Source of the DNA: Ceratotherium simum simum
Taxonomy: Eukaryota; Chordata; Mammalia; Perissodactyla; Rhinocerotidae
Assembly: GCF_000283155.1 (NCBI RefSeq)
Contig: NW_004454173.1
Coordinates: forward strand, 7,437,229-7,501,228
DNA: 64,000 nucleotides
Direction: 5' to 3'
In this document: in pieces, positions 12,601 through 25,300 of the stretch
Numbering within the stretch: position 1 is the first letter of the stretch
How the letters are laid out: each line of letters opens with the position of its first letter
The notes under the pieces: generated by a model
What the model was told of the DNA's origin: nothing
The model's database searches: none
Seen by the model: the letters and a program-made list of their open reading frames with translations, nothing else
Made by a program: the position numbers and the translations under genes

Positions 12601-15600
12601 GGGGAGGCCAGATATCAACCCAAGGAGCTGACACCAGAGCTGAGATCTGTAGGATGGGTAGGAGTGTCTGAGAAACAGTGGAGAAAGAACGTTTTGGCAC
12701 ATACACTGGTCAAATAGTAAGCACAGAAGAAAAAATGGCCATCTTTGATTTGATTTTACCTTATAGAAAACTTCTTTCTCCAAGACCAGTAGTAACTTAT
12801 AGTAAACCAACAGATATGCATGGGGGATAGAATACTTTTTAGATCTTTTGTATTTATATCATGAGATTATGGAGGGTTAGTGAGAAAAGTTTTTAAACAC
12901 TAGAAAATTTCATACTTTCCTCTAAGATTGGTATGTGTTAAATGTATAAATTGGTCTTACCACACCACTCTTAAAGTTCTCAATCCTTTTCTTCCCCACT
13001 TTGTTGGTAATCCACCAGGCCCAGGTTGGCATATATTGCCACAAATATGCCATTAACAAAAAAGGCTGATCCGCGATCCAAACTTCTTTCAAATCATTAG
13101 CCATGCTGATTAACATCAGCCGCACACAGCGACTGGTTGCCATCTTGTGGGACTGGTCTCCACCATTGCCTACAATCTAAGAAAATTTTTTTTAAATTAA
13201 GTGAATGCTGAGTATTTATCCAAGGTATTTTACAGAACTTTAAAGCTAGAAAGGACCCAGAAGTCATCTAGCTGAGTGACTCCTTTAATGTGATCTGATT
13301 TAGGTGTCTATAAGCTATTTGTAATATTTCAAAAAACCTAACAAAAATCATACACTTACCAGATAGTTGTGCAGGCTAACTAAAAGATGAAGCTTCTTTG
13401 CTTTTAATCAGAACTGCATCATCTTAATGTACTTACTGATAATTATATATGACTTCAGTAATAAAAATTTTTAAACAAATTATTAACACACACATTTAGC
13501 AAATGAAATTCTATAAAACATGGAGTCCATGGGGATGAAAGGGAGAAAGAAGATAAAAGGAGTTTCTTGGTCGTGAAATCTGGTATGCTAATCTAGTTAA
13601 CCCACTACCACTCTATGAATAAATAAACTGAGGCCCAGAAAGGTAGGAACTCCTCTGTGCTCACACAGATCATTAGTAGTAACCAGGTCTACATTCCAAC
13701 TCCCTTGATTCCTACAAGAGAGTGCTTATTCTATTTTACTTTAGAGCCTCCACAGAAAATTTGAAAATATAAATTATATCTGTGACTATTTACATGGATG
13801 CATATACAGAGTTATATCTCAGTAGAAATAGATTTTAAAGGAGAAGGAAAATTTCATGGTCTTTAGAGGGATTTTGTATTATTGAGTGATACCGGATTCT
13901 TCATGAGACATCTGCTACTCATTTGCTAGATCACAATGTTTAATCTGTGAACTGAGGGAGGCATAGGCCTGGGTGAGGCTAACCTAAATTAACACAACTC
14001 AACAAGCCTTTTCCTAGACTCCTTCACCATAATTCCTCTTTAAAATCCTAGTAAGATTTAATGTAGAAAAATTCAACCACACAGAACCTTTCAATGTTGC
14101 TATAATTTGTGAATTGATAGAAACTAGGTTTTTAAAATATTGATAGCCCACATAATAGTGGATTACTTACAAGCATATAGTAGCAATTTCTTTAGCTTTT
14201 ATTAAAACTGGATGCCAAAGCACGATCAGCTAACCTTTAAAATTTTGCTATTGCCATGAGTTAAGTTTTGTAAACAATTCATAAGCAGTTCTAACGTGAA
14301 AACCCTGAGATGTAGTGATACAACACCAATATATAACTACTAAAGCATTCATATTATTCCCCAACCAGAAATCTGTACCTTTGTGACTTCTTCCTTTAGG
14401 GCATTATTCACAATATTTGACTGCACAGGTCCTGGGCAAATGTTAGAAACTATTATACCTGGGTATGCAGTAAGTTCAGTTCGGAGGCCATTAAAAAAAC
14501 CCTAACAGGCAAAAAAAAAAAAAAAAAAAAAGGCAAATAAGATTAAATACAGACACATATCTCATGTCTACTATTAGCATGAAATTACTTTTCTTCAACT
14601 TTTTATGAAGGACAATGGCACCACATTGTCAAATATGTTCTGAAATGCCTGTGTAAAGGACAGGAAATGTAACTGTGCAAGCCTATTGGGCATTTTTAAC
14701 TGTAAGACTGAAGACAATCTAGAACAGGCATTCTCAGCTCTTTCTGGGTATGAATGGTTCACCCCCTTTGATAGTGGCAGCTCATGTCATCAATGATTTT
14801 TATGGAAGGCAAGCACCGGACAGGTGAAAAACTACCCCTGGAGATTCTGACACACCGTCCTCACACCAGTCCCCATCTCCCTACTCCAAAAGGGGTGCAT
14901 GTTCTCCAGTGAGAATCACTGAGGTTGGGTTTCTTTTTATCCTTCAGAGTAGTCTAACATGCCGATGCTGGGGCAAGGTGGAGCAAAAACGGAGTAGTAC
15001 TTACCAGAAACTATCAGAGGGAGAATTCAACTTTTTAAATTTATATTACTATTTTAACACAAAATTAGTTTCAGCAAACATTTATCTTTTTTGGGTAGTA
15101 AGACACTACATGGCTAGTTAAAAATGTAATATGCTTGCTTACTCAATGACTTTTGTAAATACAAGCTAGACCCTCTAGACTTAAAGATACTGGCTATTTC
15201 TAAGCCAAATAGGGAGTAAACATCTACTTCCCTTTATCTCTTTTCCTAAATTAGGAAATGTTCCAAGACTACATTGTTATAAGGTGAGTTAACTATTGAA
15301 AAGCCTAAATAGCTAACTCAGGGTACGTTCATTACGTTCATTTATGATCCAACAACATTGCCAGCCCTTCATGCTCACCCCTAACAAACACAGGGCATAT
15401 GAGGGTTTATGCTGTCAGAGACTGACACAGTGCCTGACTCAGATGGACAGGAAGAAAGGCTTCGTAAATGAATGAACTCCCATACCCTTAACCTTCTGCC
15501 CCTCTATAGCAAAAGGGGAGAGGACACCATAAAAGCCAATACATCGGACACTAAAACCTCTCCTTTGAAATCGCCTCTAGTACAGTGTGTGAACTTTTCA

Positions 15601-16344
15601 ATGAGAAACAAAGTTCATTGTACAGCCTGCTGGGAAGGAAACGTGCTCTTCAAAAACAGCCTCCTGATCTCAGTGTTTAGCTACGGGTATAACTAACTAC
15701 AGTCTCAACCCACCACATTGTAGCAGCAGATCAAATCCAGTAATAAAACAGTAAGTCTTAGAAGGCAGGCCAGACAACTTATATTGTGTTTGATTGAAAG
15801 CATCCCGCATGTCTTATGAGATACTTGGTGCCAAACAGAAGGGGTGGCCGCCTTCCCTCACCTGACTGCCTGAGACTAGCCCAACTTTCATCACTCTGTG
15901 CAACTGTCTGCTCTTCACAGCAGAAAGAGGATGTCCTAAGGAATCAAAGCTTCAAATTTTCATGAAACTGTGTTGACCATTACAGTTAATCATTCCAACA
16001 GTGAAACGTTCTACTTAAACTGACCTTCAATAGCATTAATTATAAATTATGTGTCTCCTTTAATCATTCTCCTCCTATTGGCCTTATGATTTAATTTATT
16101 CCATGTTATAGTTTAATAACATTTCTTCATATCTAGTCTTAAGTCAACATTAAAAATTCATTCATGGGGGCCGGCCCAGTGGCGCAAGTGGTTAAGTGCG
16201 CGTGCTCTGCTGCGGCAGCCCGGGGTCCACCGGTTCGGATCTCGGGCGCACACCGACGCACTGCTTGTCAAGCCATGCTGTGGTGGCGTCCCATATAACG
16301 TAGAGGAAGATGGGCACAGATGTTAGCCCAGGGCCAGTCTTCCT

Positions 16345-16380
<36 letters not shown>

Positions 16381-19300
16381 GGATCGGCATCAGATGTTAG
16401 CTCAGGGCTGGTCTTCCTCACACAAAAAAAAGAATGCATTCATTTTTAATATTCACATCTCATAAGTTATGCAACCCAAATCAAGCTTTTCTCCTAGCCT
16501 CTGCCTTGACTAGATTTTCTTCTTCCAATGAAACTAGGGTTAATAGAGTCAAGGCTAGAAGCCCAGGGCTAATCATCCAGGGGGCAGGAAAAAGGAAAAA
16601 GAAGTCACAGAAATAGGAGAGAAAAGTACGTCCTGAAGTGTATGTGAAAGAAACAAGGGGTAGACCCCAAATTTGCCATGATGATGTTGTAGAAATGAGG
16701 ATAAAGTGAAGGGTGACATGTTGACTAGACCAGACACTTCTCGAGGGCAGGGACCATGTCTTATCATCTTATATCCCCAGGATCTGCTGCAGAACATGGC
16801 ACAGTGTAGGTGCTCAATACATGTTTGCTGAATTAGGAAGAAACACGTGAGGCTCGAGTCTTTTTCAGCATCTTCTGGGGATGTCCTCTACCAAGGATCT
16901 CCTTGGGTCTCTCTTTCTGTCTCCCTATATCACTGCTCAGTTCCAATGACCTCTTACAGTGATGGCCATATTATATCCCCCATATACACATTTAGGTCAG
17001 TTCTATCAGAGTTGAGTTTGAGCGGCCTTACCCGAAGAGCATGTTTGCTGGCACAATATCCACTACAAAGAGGTGCAGATACAATACCCAGGAAGCTATT
17101 CACAGTGACAATCTTTCCTTGCTTCCTCTCGATCATGTGAGGCAGAACACACTTTGTCAAGGACACCGTCCCTAAGTAGTTAAGCTCTATTAGTTCCTTG
17201 TAGACATCCAGGCTGGTGTCCACAAACAAAGAACGCTGGGATCTTCCACCATTGTTGACCAGAATGTCGATCTAGTTAAATAAAATCAGAAAAGGGGAAC
17301 TTTGAGGATGACTTGTAGATGGCTGATGGAATTCCTAGGGATGGTGGGTAAATTATTAATTTGAAGAATCAATGGAACAAAATGGTGTATTTCCACAAGT
17401 CAGCAATAAAAAGATAAACTAAAAACCAGAATTTACCTATGGAATTAAATTCCCAGTTTAAGTGACTTTTTATGGAAAGTAATAAGTGTCATAAACATAA
17501 AAGGCAGTGAATTTTTAGCTTCTTTTTTTCTACATGAAGGAATTAGTACTTGTTAAGGCATGAAAAGTACTAATTACATAAAGCCAAAGTCTCACAGATT
17601 AAGAGGCCCAACTCATGGGCCTTGCCCTCACTGCAGAGACCCATTTGCCTAATGCCCTTTCAATGACAGCACCACACCGATGGGAATCTCTTGCAGCTAC
17701 TTCAAAGCAAGACTTATCAGTTCAAAATGCTACTTACTTTACCAAACTCCTGGAGAACCACTTTGGTCGCCACTTCATGGGAACTTCTGTCAGTCAGGTC
17801 AAGGGGCAAAATAAGTATATCCTTTTCTTTTAAATTGCCATTCTCTAAATAAAGACAGTTAAAAATTAGTGTGGAAGTCATGCAATAGTTCAGTCAAGCT
17901 CCTTGCTACTTTCATTAAGTTTAACACCCACCCTACAACCAGAGTTGGCAACACACTCATTTCTGAGTGGCCCTGTGGAAGTTTCTCTCAGTGACCAAGA
18001 GGAAGGCTGGTGGTAATGTGGCAACATCTTATTGGACAAAAAGCTGGCTGGGTATGCAGGAAGTAGAATGGCTCTCTTCACTTGTATATAAACAGTCTAA
18101 CACTGGAACAGACTCTAGAAGAAATAAAGATTATACTACAAGCTAAAAAAAATAAAAAATTTTAGAGCAATTTCTTTAGAAGTACAGAGGTACATTTGTT
18201 TTATGATAGGTTCACAAAGTTTAGTTGCTCTTTTACACACATTAAAAAACAAAAACAATTTATGTTTAAAATCAGTAAGAAGCTCAGTTCTCCATTCATA
18301 CAACACATAGAAGCTTCCTTCCAGAGGTTATGGATTCCAGGAGGCAAACAAGGAAAAGGACACAATCCTGAAATTCCCAACCAAGAAATACATTGGGCTG
18401 TAATGACACTTTTTATTTCTGTTCATCAAAAGAACAATTTAAACTAATTTTCTCAGATTGTAACCTTGAAATACAACAAGTAATACCAGCAAGAAAAACA
18501 AGCAAGTAGAGAAAATATAAGAGGTATAAAGGCTTCATGGGCAAAGGAGTAAATTTTGAAACATTAACTGTTTTGAAAGAAACAGAAAAGTTTGCACCAA
18601 TGATCTGAAAGATAAAAGGAAATTAGATAAAAGGAAAGATAAAAGGAAATCAGCACTCCAAATAAGAAGTGCTGATATGGTTCATCTCTGCCAGGGCAGG
18701 ACTTGCAAGTTTCAATAGGGGAGGAGCAGCTACCATAAGAAGCAGCCCAGTGCAAAAACACAAGAGGTCTTTGAAAGCAATGTTGTGAAAGAGGCCTGGT
18801 GGCTTTGGCAACTAACTCTCATTTCTAGGTGGTTAGTTCCATCAGCAAAGTGAAAGAAAGATTCTTAAAGAATGATAGGTAGATGACCAAAAAAATGGTC
18901 TGCTGAAAAATTCAAAATTATCTCAATTTAGATATGAAATGACCATGAGAAATAATAACTTCATTACCAGAGGCTGCTTTCAATGTGCACATAACCACAC
19001 CAAAACCCAAACAAAAACTTAACATTGTTGCCCTTTATATGAATATGAAAGATATTATCTCAAATTGCATTTTTTAAATTTAATTCCATTCCTGTTCTTT
19101 CATCCTTTATAACAAAAATCTTATACCATCCCATACGACTTTAATATCTGACATTTTAGCAAATGAGTAAGGATCCTTTCTAATTAAATTTCTGTGGTTA
19201 CATACATGTATATCATACATAAGAACCAAATTGCAGGGGCCGGCCCCATGGCTTAGTGGTTAAGTGCGCGCGCTCCGCTACTGGTGGCCCGGGTTCGGAT

Positions 19301-22300
19301 CCTGGGCGTGCCCCGATGCACCACTTCTCTGGCCATGCTGAGGCCGCGTCCCACATACAGCAACTAGAAGGATGTGCAGCTATGACATACAACTATCTAC
19401 TGGGGCTTTGGGGAAAAAAAAAAAAGGAGGAAGATTGGCAATAGATGTTAGCTCAGAGCCAGTCTTCCTCAGCAAAAAGAGGAGGATTAGCATGGATGTT
19501 AGCCCAGGGCTGATCTTCCTCACAAAAAAAAAAAGAACCAAACTGTTCTTTCTCTAAGACAAAAATATAAGACATTCATTTCGTCACTAAAAATCCAGCC
19601 ACGTTTGAGAGAACCGGTGGTCACTCCCTAATGCCAAGTGTCAGTGCCAAAATAGAAACGTGGCAGAAAAAGAGAAGAAAAAGGGAAGGGCAGCTAATTA
19701 AGAGATGAGAAAAGGAAGAGGATTTGGGTCAAAGCACTTGGAGATTTGGAGCCATAGTGCACTGCCCAGGAAAATCCCACCCTTTCCTAGGAAGCACCGC
19801 CACTATTTCAGCTTTACTCACCGAGGCATCTTCTCTTCACCCTCTCCAGCTCCTGCACTCTTCTGGCCGACAGCACAAGAGAAACTCCCAGTTTAGAGAG
19901 CTGGTAAGCCAGCTCCTCACCAATCCCACTTGATGCTCCCGTCACCCACACCACCATATCAGTCAGCTCCCATTCTGTTGAAAAAGGAGTGGGGATTGAG
20001 GACAGAAAATAAGCTATGAGTGACATGCATGAATCAAAGATTAGCCAAAAAAAGAAGTTTGAAACCATATCACCAAATATGAAGACATAATGTGCAGAAC
20101 TTAAAAATTTAAATATCTTATGTTTACGGCCTTGATTGTGGTGATGGTCTCACAGGTGTATACTTATCCCCAAAGTCCTCGAGTAGTATACATTAAATAT
20201 GTACAGTTTTTTATATGACAACCATACTTAAATGAAGTGATTTAAAATTTTTTAAAAATTAAATATCCTAAGAAAACACCTCCTACCTAATAAAACAAAA
20301 AAGCATGAATACAAATCATATTAGTGACAGTTATCAACACATTACTTTGTGCATGCCAGACTCTTGGGTGAGTTTTCCAGACTTGACTTCAAGGCAAGTC
20401 TTATAACTCCATGGTCTGACTCCAAGTCTCTCTTTATCTGTGTATTTAATCGAGAAAAGTGAGGCTAAATGAATAGAAAATCTGCCTGGACTCACTTTCT
20501 CACTTTCCTTATCCATACAATGAGGGATTCAGATAAGATGACCACTCAAGGTTCCATCCAGTTTTCAATGCTATTATTCTAATTTCTTGCAATGGAGGTA
20601 TTGACAACGAATCTGAATACACCAAGTTCTACTCTATCTACACAATGGTGAAATCATCCTGGATTTTTAAAGTCATGTTTTTCCCATTTGCCACTCCCAT
20701 CTGACGCCTACCAACTAAAGGTCATTTTGTAAACGTGCTCCCCAAATGCCTGAGCTTTCACCCTAGGAGAATCCAGCAGCTCACCCCAGATGGAACGCAC
20801 ATGGCAGAAAGGAAATGCTGTGCTCTGCTTGCCCAACTACGTTCTTGTTCAAGACGGTAAAAACGTTACTGTAATAAAGCAGTGACATGCGGCTTATTCT
20901 GCTTTTGTCCAATGAAGAACTTATTTGCACTGCGGGACATGATAGCCACTCTTTATCTGAATGCGTAGAGTCGCTGTGCTGCAAGGTTCGTGTGCGCCTT
21001 GTTTATTAAAATATGTATTATTTATCAAAAATAGCAAACAAGGTATCACTTAACATATACATTTCTGATTTTAGATCAGAAAAGTTAAAACCAGGAAACT
21101 AGTTTACTGTTTTATGAAACAATTCTAAAATCTAACTGTGGGGTTAACAGTGGGAGCTCCGAAGACCAGGATTCAGATCCTGGCGCCAACAGACATAGCG
21201 GTGCAGTGCTCCCGTGTGAGAACTCGGTGCCTTCACTTCCCATAACTGGAAAATGGGCTTCACAGCAAAACCTCCTTCACAGGATTGTTGAGAGAAACAA
21301 GTTAAAACACGTAAACCATTAGCAGCGCCTGACACATACTCAGTGCTTAATAAAATGTCAACTACAAGTGTTGCTAAAATTGTTTAACAAATGGACTTTT
21401 CAGCAGCAAAACACACTCACTCAATAACTGATGTATTCTAATTTCTCCAGCCAGGGGCAATGGGGTTACTAACTAGGATGGCTGAACATTTTTTCATTGC
21501 TTCCTCTGTGCTTAAACACATTACCTCACTAAAACCTTCACAAGAACCTTATGAAATAGGAATTATCTCAGTTTTATAAAAGAGGAAACTGAGGCTTACA
21601 GAGATTAATTTACCCCACTAGACTGTAAACTCCCCAAAGGCTGGGAGCCTGTCTGCCTGTTCACTGCTGTCCTCAGTGCTCAGCACAGAGACTGGAATAT
21701 AGAAAAGACCCATAAATGACTGTGAATAAACACCCAAGAACCTGGCAGAGCTGGGATAGGAGCCCAGGTAGAGCTAGCTTCAAAGCCCACACTCTGACCA
21801 CTAGCTTATGGGGCCCACATTTTAATATGATCAATATTTTAAAGCCCAGTTGTTTCTTAGCCATTCCAGAAAATGCAGCTTGTCCTCATGAAAGAGTTTC
21901 ATGTAAATATCTGAACTAAGGATGGAAACATCCCAAATACTGTCTGGGCTACACTGCTTTCCTATCATATGATGCACTTTTCTGGAAAGGCACAAGTGAG
22001 CAACCTTCCTGAAGGACTGTATTGGGAAGAGCAGAATGTATATTCAGTCATTTATTCATTCACTGACCACTCTTTGTTCCACAGTTCTGCAATACTCAGA
22101 CCCCAGGGTGAAGAGAGTTTGTTTCTAACTATCTACTAACTAGAACTAACAAAAGATGTCTTCATTTTTACACGGATGTGCAAATATTATTGAAATCCAA
22201 CGATGAAAACCCCCAGGCTCGTGTTTATCTTAGTACACCTGCCGTTCTGACACCCTTCCTCCCACTCTAGAGAAGAAGACTTTTTTATTTAGCACCAACT

Positions 22301-25300
22301 TTTGTTACCAATTCCACAGAATCTGGCACACATAATGGCCTCCCTTAAAGAGCCTCTGAAAGCAGATTCTCAGAGTTGAAAGGAAACTCACAGTTCAACC
22401 CAGTTTCAGAATTCTCTGCTCAGGCTGTTGACTAGTCTCTACTTAATTCGCTCACAGGATGAGGAAGTTAGTTAGCTCCAAAGCACCCACTCCTTTTTTG
22501 GACAAGTCTAATCATTCCAGGGGTTCAAGGATCCTTTCTTATACTGACGTGATAATCTTTAACTTCCACCGACCTGCAGCAGTCAGCAGCAGTTCTGCCC
22601 TGGGGAAGCAGAAAGAATCAATCAAGCCTGTCTTGCACGTGACAATCCCTCGTGTATTTGAAGACAGCCGTGATGTCCCCTCTAAGTCTCTAAGGCTAAA
22701 TAAACACCTCCAGTTTCTGCTCCCTTCCCTCAGATAAAATGTGGTCAGGTTTCCTCACTCCTGCTCACACCCTCTGCACAAGCTCCAGCTGGTCAATGCT
22801 CCTCCTGAAGGGAGCTGGCCAGCACAGGACCCAGGACGGGTATCCCGTGGGGTCTGGACAGTTCAGCATGAGATGACTAAATCGCTTCCCTTGTCCCCAG
22901 AAGGTAGGCTCTGTGAGGGTCCAGACAGGGGCCGGCTCAGTCACCGCTGTGTCCCCAGCGCCTAGCACAGAGCTAACACACACAAGCAGGTATTCAGAAG
23001 ACATCTGTTGTTGTTTGCAGTCTGTTGCTTCAGACACCAAAGGTCTCCCAGGCTTGCCTCATCTTTTCTGGCAGTCACTTCACAGTTGACTCACATTGAG
23101 GTTACATTTGCTTGACAGTAGTCAACCAAAACCTGAGTTTTCCTCACATGTGGGGCTACTGAGACTTTTCCTACTCTGGACTTCTGTCATGGATTTTTCT
23201 GGATCTACATGCAATATCTAAAATTAGTCACCCTTAAATTTCACCATATGAGACATATGCTTAGAAACACAGAGAATTTCTCTAGAAGGATACATAAAAG
23301 GTGGGAAATGGTGGTTGCCTCCAGAGAGGCCCACTGGATGGCTGGGGGACAAGGGTGGGCGAGAGCTTTACTTTTCACCATATAGCCTTTTGTATTTTTA
23401 AATTTTGTATCATGTGAGTATACTGTCTATTTTTTAAAGTGACATAAATAATAAAACCTATAGAAAAGACAAGAATTTTTTTTTTTACCTTAACAGAGCC
23501 TGCCCATCTTTCCAGTCTGAGCTGTTTTGGGAACGTGAGTCTATCTCCATGTTCCTTTAACTATTTTTCATTATTGCCCTCATCTCCACTTCCAGCTCCC
23601 AGGAGTCTTTTTAGTCGTATTTTCCCTAATAACTCCCCCATGAAATTTTAATTCCACAGATATACTGTATATTTGTTTATATATTGTACATATATGTGTG
23701 CTTTAAACATAAAAGGAGTTCTATAAAGTTTACTCTTCAGTCAATGCAGGTTTAAGAATGGCTAAATTTAAAAATTAAGTTAAAAGTTAAATTAAAAATT
23801 AAAAGCTATTAACATTTAACTTTATAACTGTATTTGCTGAATAACTTAATGTAATGTATTTTCTTAAATTGTAATGTATCAAATTACATGTGCAAATTAG
23901 CAAATTACGTAACTACTACATAATAATAGCAATGTAATTAAATGTTTTTAAAAATCCTTCAAAACTGTTATTTTCCAGCAAAAGTAAAACATTAAAAAAA
24001 TTAAATGAATTTCTTAAAAATTTTTAGTCACCTCAACTTTTAACTTTTGCTTGATATGTGAAAATAACTTTTACTTTAGCTGTTAGATATTGTCAATATT
24101 CTTCCTTTTCAGCACATGATATAATTAATGGGTTAAATAACTTTTGTAGAATTACATAATAAAATATAAACTATTTTTATGTAATTCTCAAAGTCCAAGT
24201 TAACACAAAAGCACTAAGGATCAAACACAAACATCCACAAAGCAGCCAATAGGCTGGTGCATTAAATCTGTTGAGATGGAAGCAAATGATTAAGAGAAAA
24301 TCTGCCAGTCACAGCCATCCATTTACCATCGTTTTGTAGCACTGACCTCGCTTGTATGAGGTGTATTTTCCACGAACTCAATAATGTCAGCGCTGCATAC
24401 GTTATACACAAAAAAACCAAGGAGAGGGCCGGCTCCATGGCTTAAGGGTTAAGTGCGCATGCTCCACTGCTGGCGGCCCAGGTTCGGATCTGGGTGTGCA
24501 CCAACGCACCGCTTCTCTGGCCATGCTCAGGCCACGTCCCACATACTGCTAGAAGGATGTGCAACTATGACATACAACTATCTATTGGGGCTTTGGGGGG
24601 GGGGGGACCAAGGAGAGAAATGAAACACTAAGGAATAAGACTTTGTCAGGTAGGGTTGAGCTTTGGAGGGACACAAAACACTGTAGCATCTAAGATTTTT
24701 TTTGGTCCCCAAGAACCAATTTTCCCGCCCTTGGAGGCGATATCGCTCCCCTTCCCTCCCCGACCCGGCTTTGAAAGCATACTAGCTATCACTTCCAAGC
24801 AAACCTCGTCACGTGATTTGGCCCTTTTCATACAGGACACTCGGTCCAGGGAAAGCCCACTTCCCCGCAACCCCTGTGGATCCAAAGCCTAGCTTTGGGC
24901 AGGTCACTGAGTTTCTCTGAACATTAGTTTCCCTATCTGGAAAATAAAATTAAAAACTTTGTAAGAGGGGCTGGCCGGGTGGCGCAGGCGGTTGGGTGCG
25001 CGCGCTCCGCTGCGGCAGCCCCGGGGTTCGCTGGTTCGGATCCCGGGCGCGCACCGGCACACTGCTTTGGCAAGCCATGCGGTGGCGGCATCCCATATAA
25101 AGTGGAGGAGGATGGGCACGGATGTTAGCCCAGGGCCGTCTTCCTCGGCAAAAAAAAGAGGAGGATTGGCGGATGTTAGCACAGGGCTGATCTCCTCGCA
25201 AAAAAAAAAAAAAAAACAAAACTTTGTAAGAGTGGCTGTAAAAGTTAAAGGTCATGTGTGCAAAGGGCCCAGCACTCTGCTCAGCACAGAGAATGCGTTT

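Larger units (their letters stand above)
9687..12960 (-). other. DHRS7: DHRS7 intron 6
   Basis: The intron is 3274 bases. It contains an L1 3'-end insertion (10071-10340), a MIR (11205-11460) and an ERE (11727-11979), each listed separately. The rest, including 10354-11200 and 11995-12960, shows no gene or clear repeat. Confidence 0.8.
14502..17031 (-). other. DHRS7: DHRS7 intron 4
   Basis: The intron is 2530 bases. It holds the poly-A/poly-T run next to exon 5 (14511-14531), an ERE (16166-16430) and an L2 3' end (about 16720-16840). Between 14540 and 16150 nothing else was recognised. Confidence 0.8.

Noticed and set aside
22925..22945. GGGGCCGGCTCAG resembling an ERE head
   Set aside because: The following sequence is L2-like, with no ERE body or tail; chance similarity.
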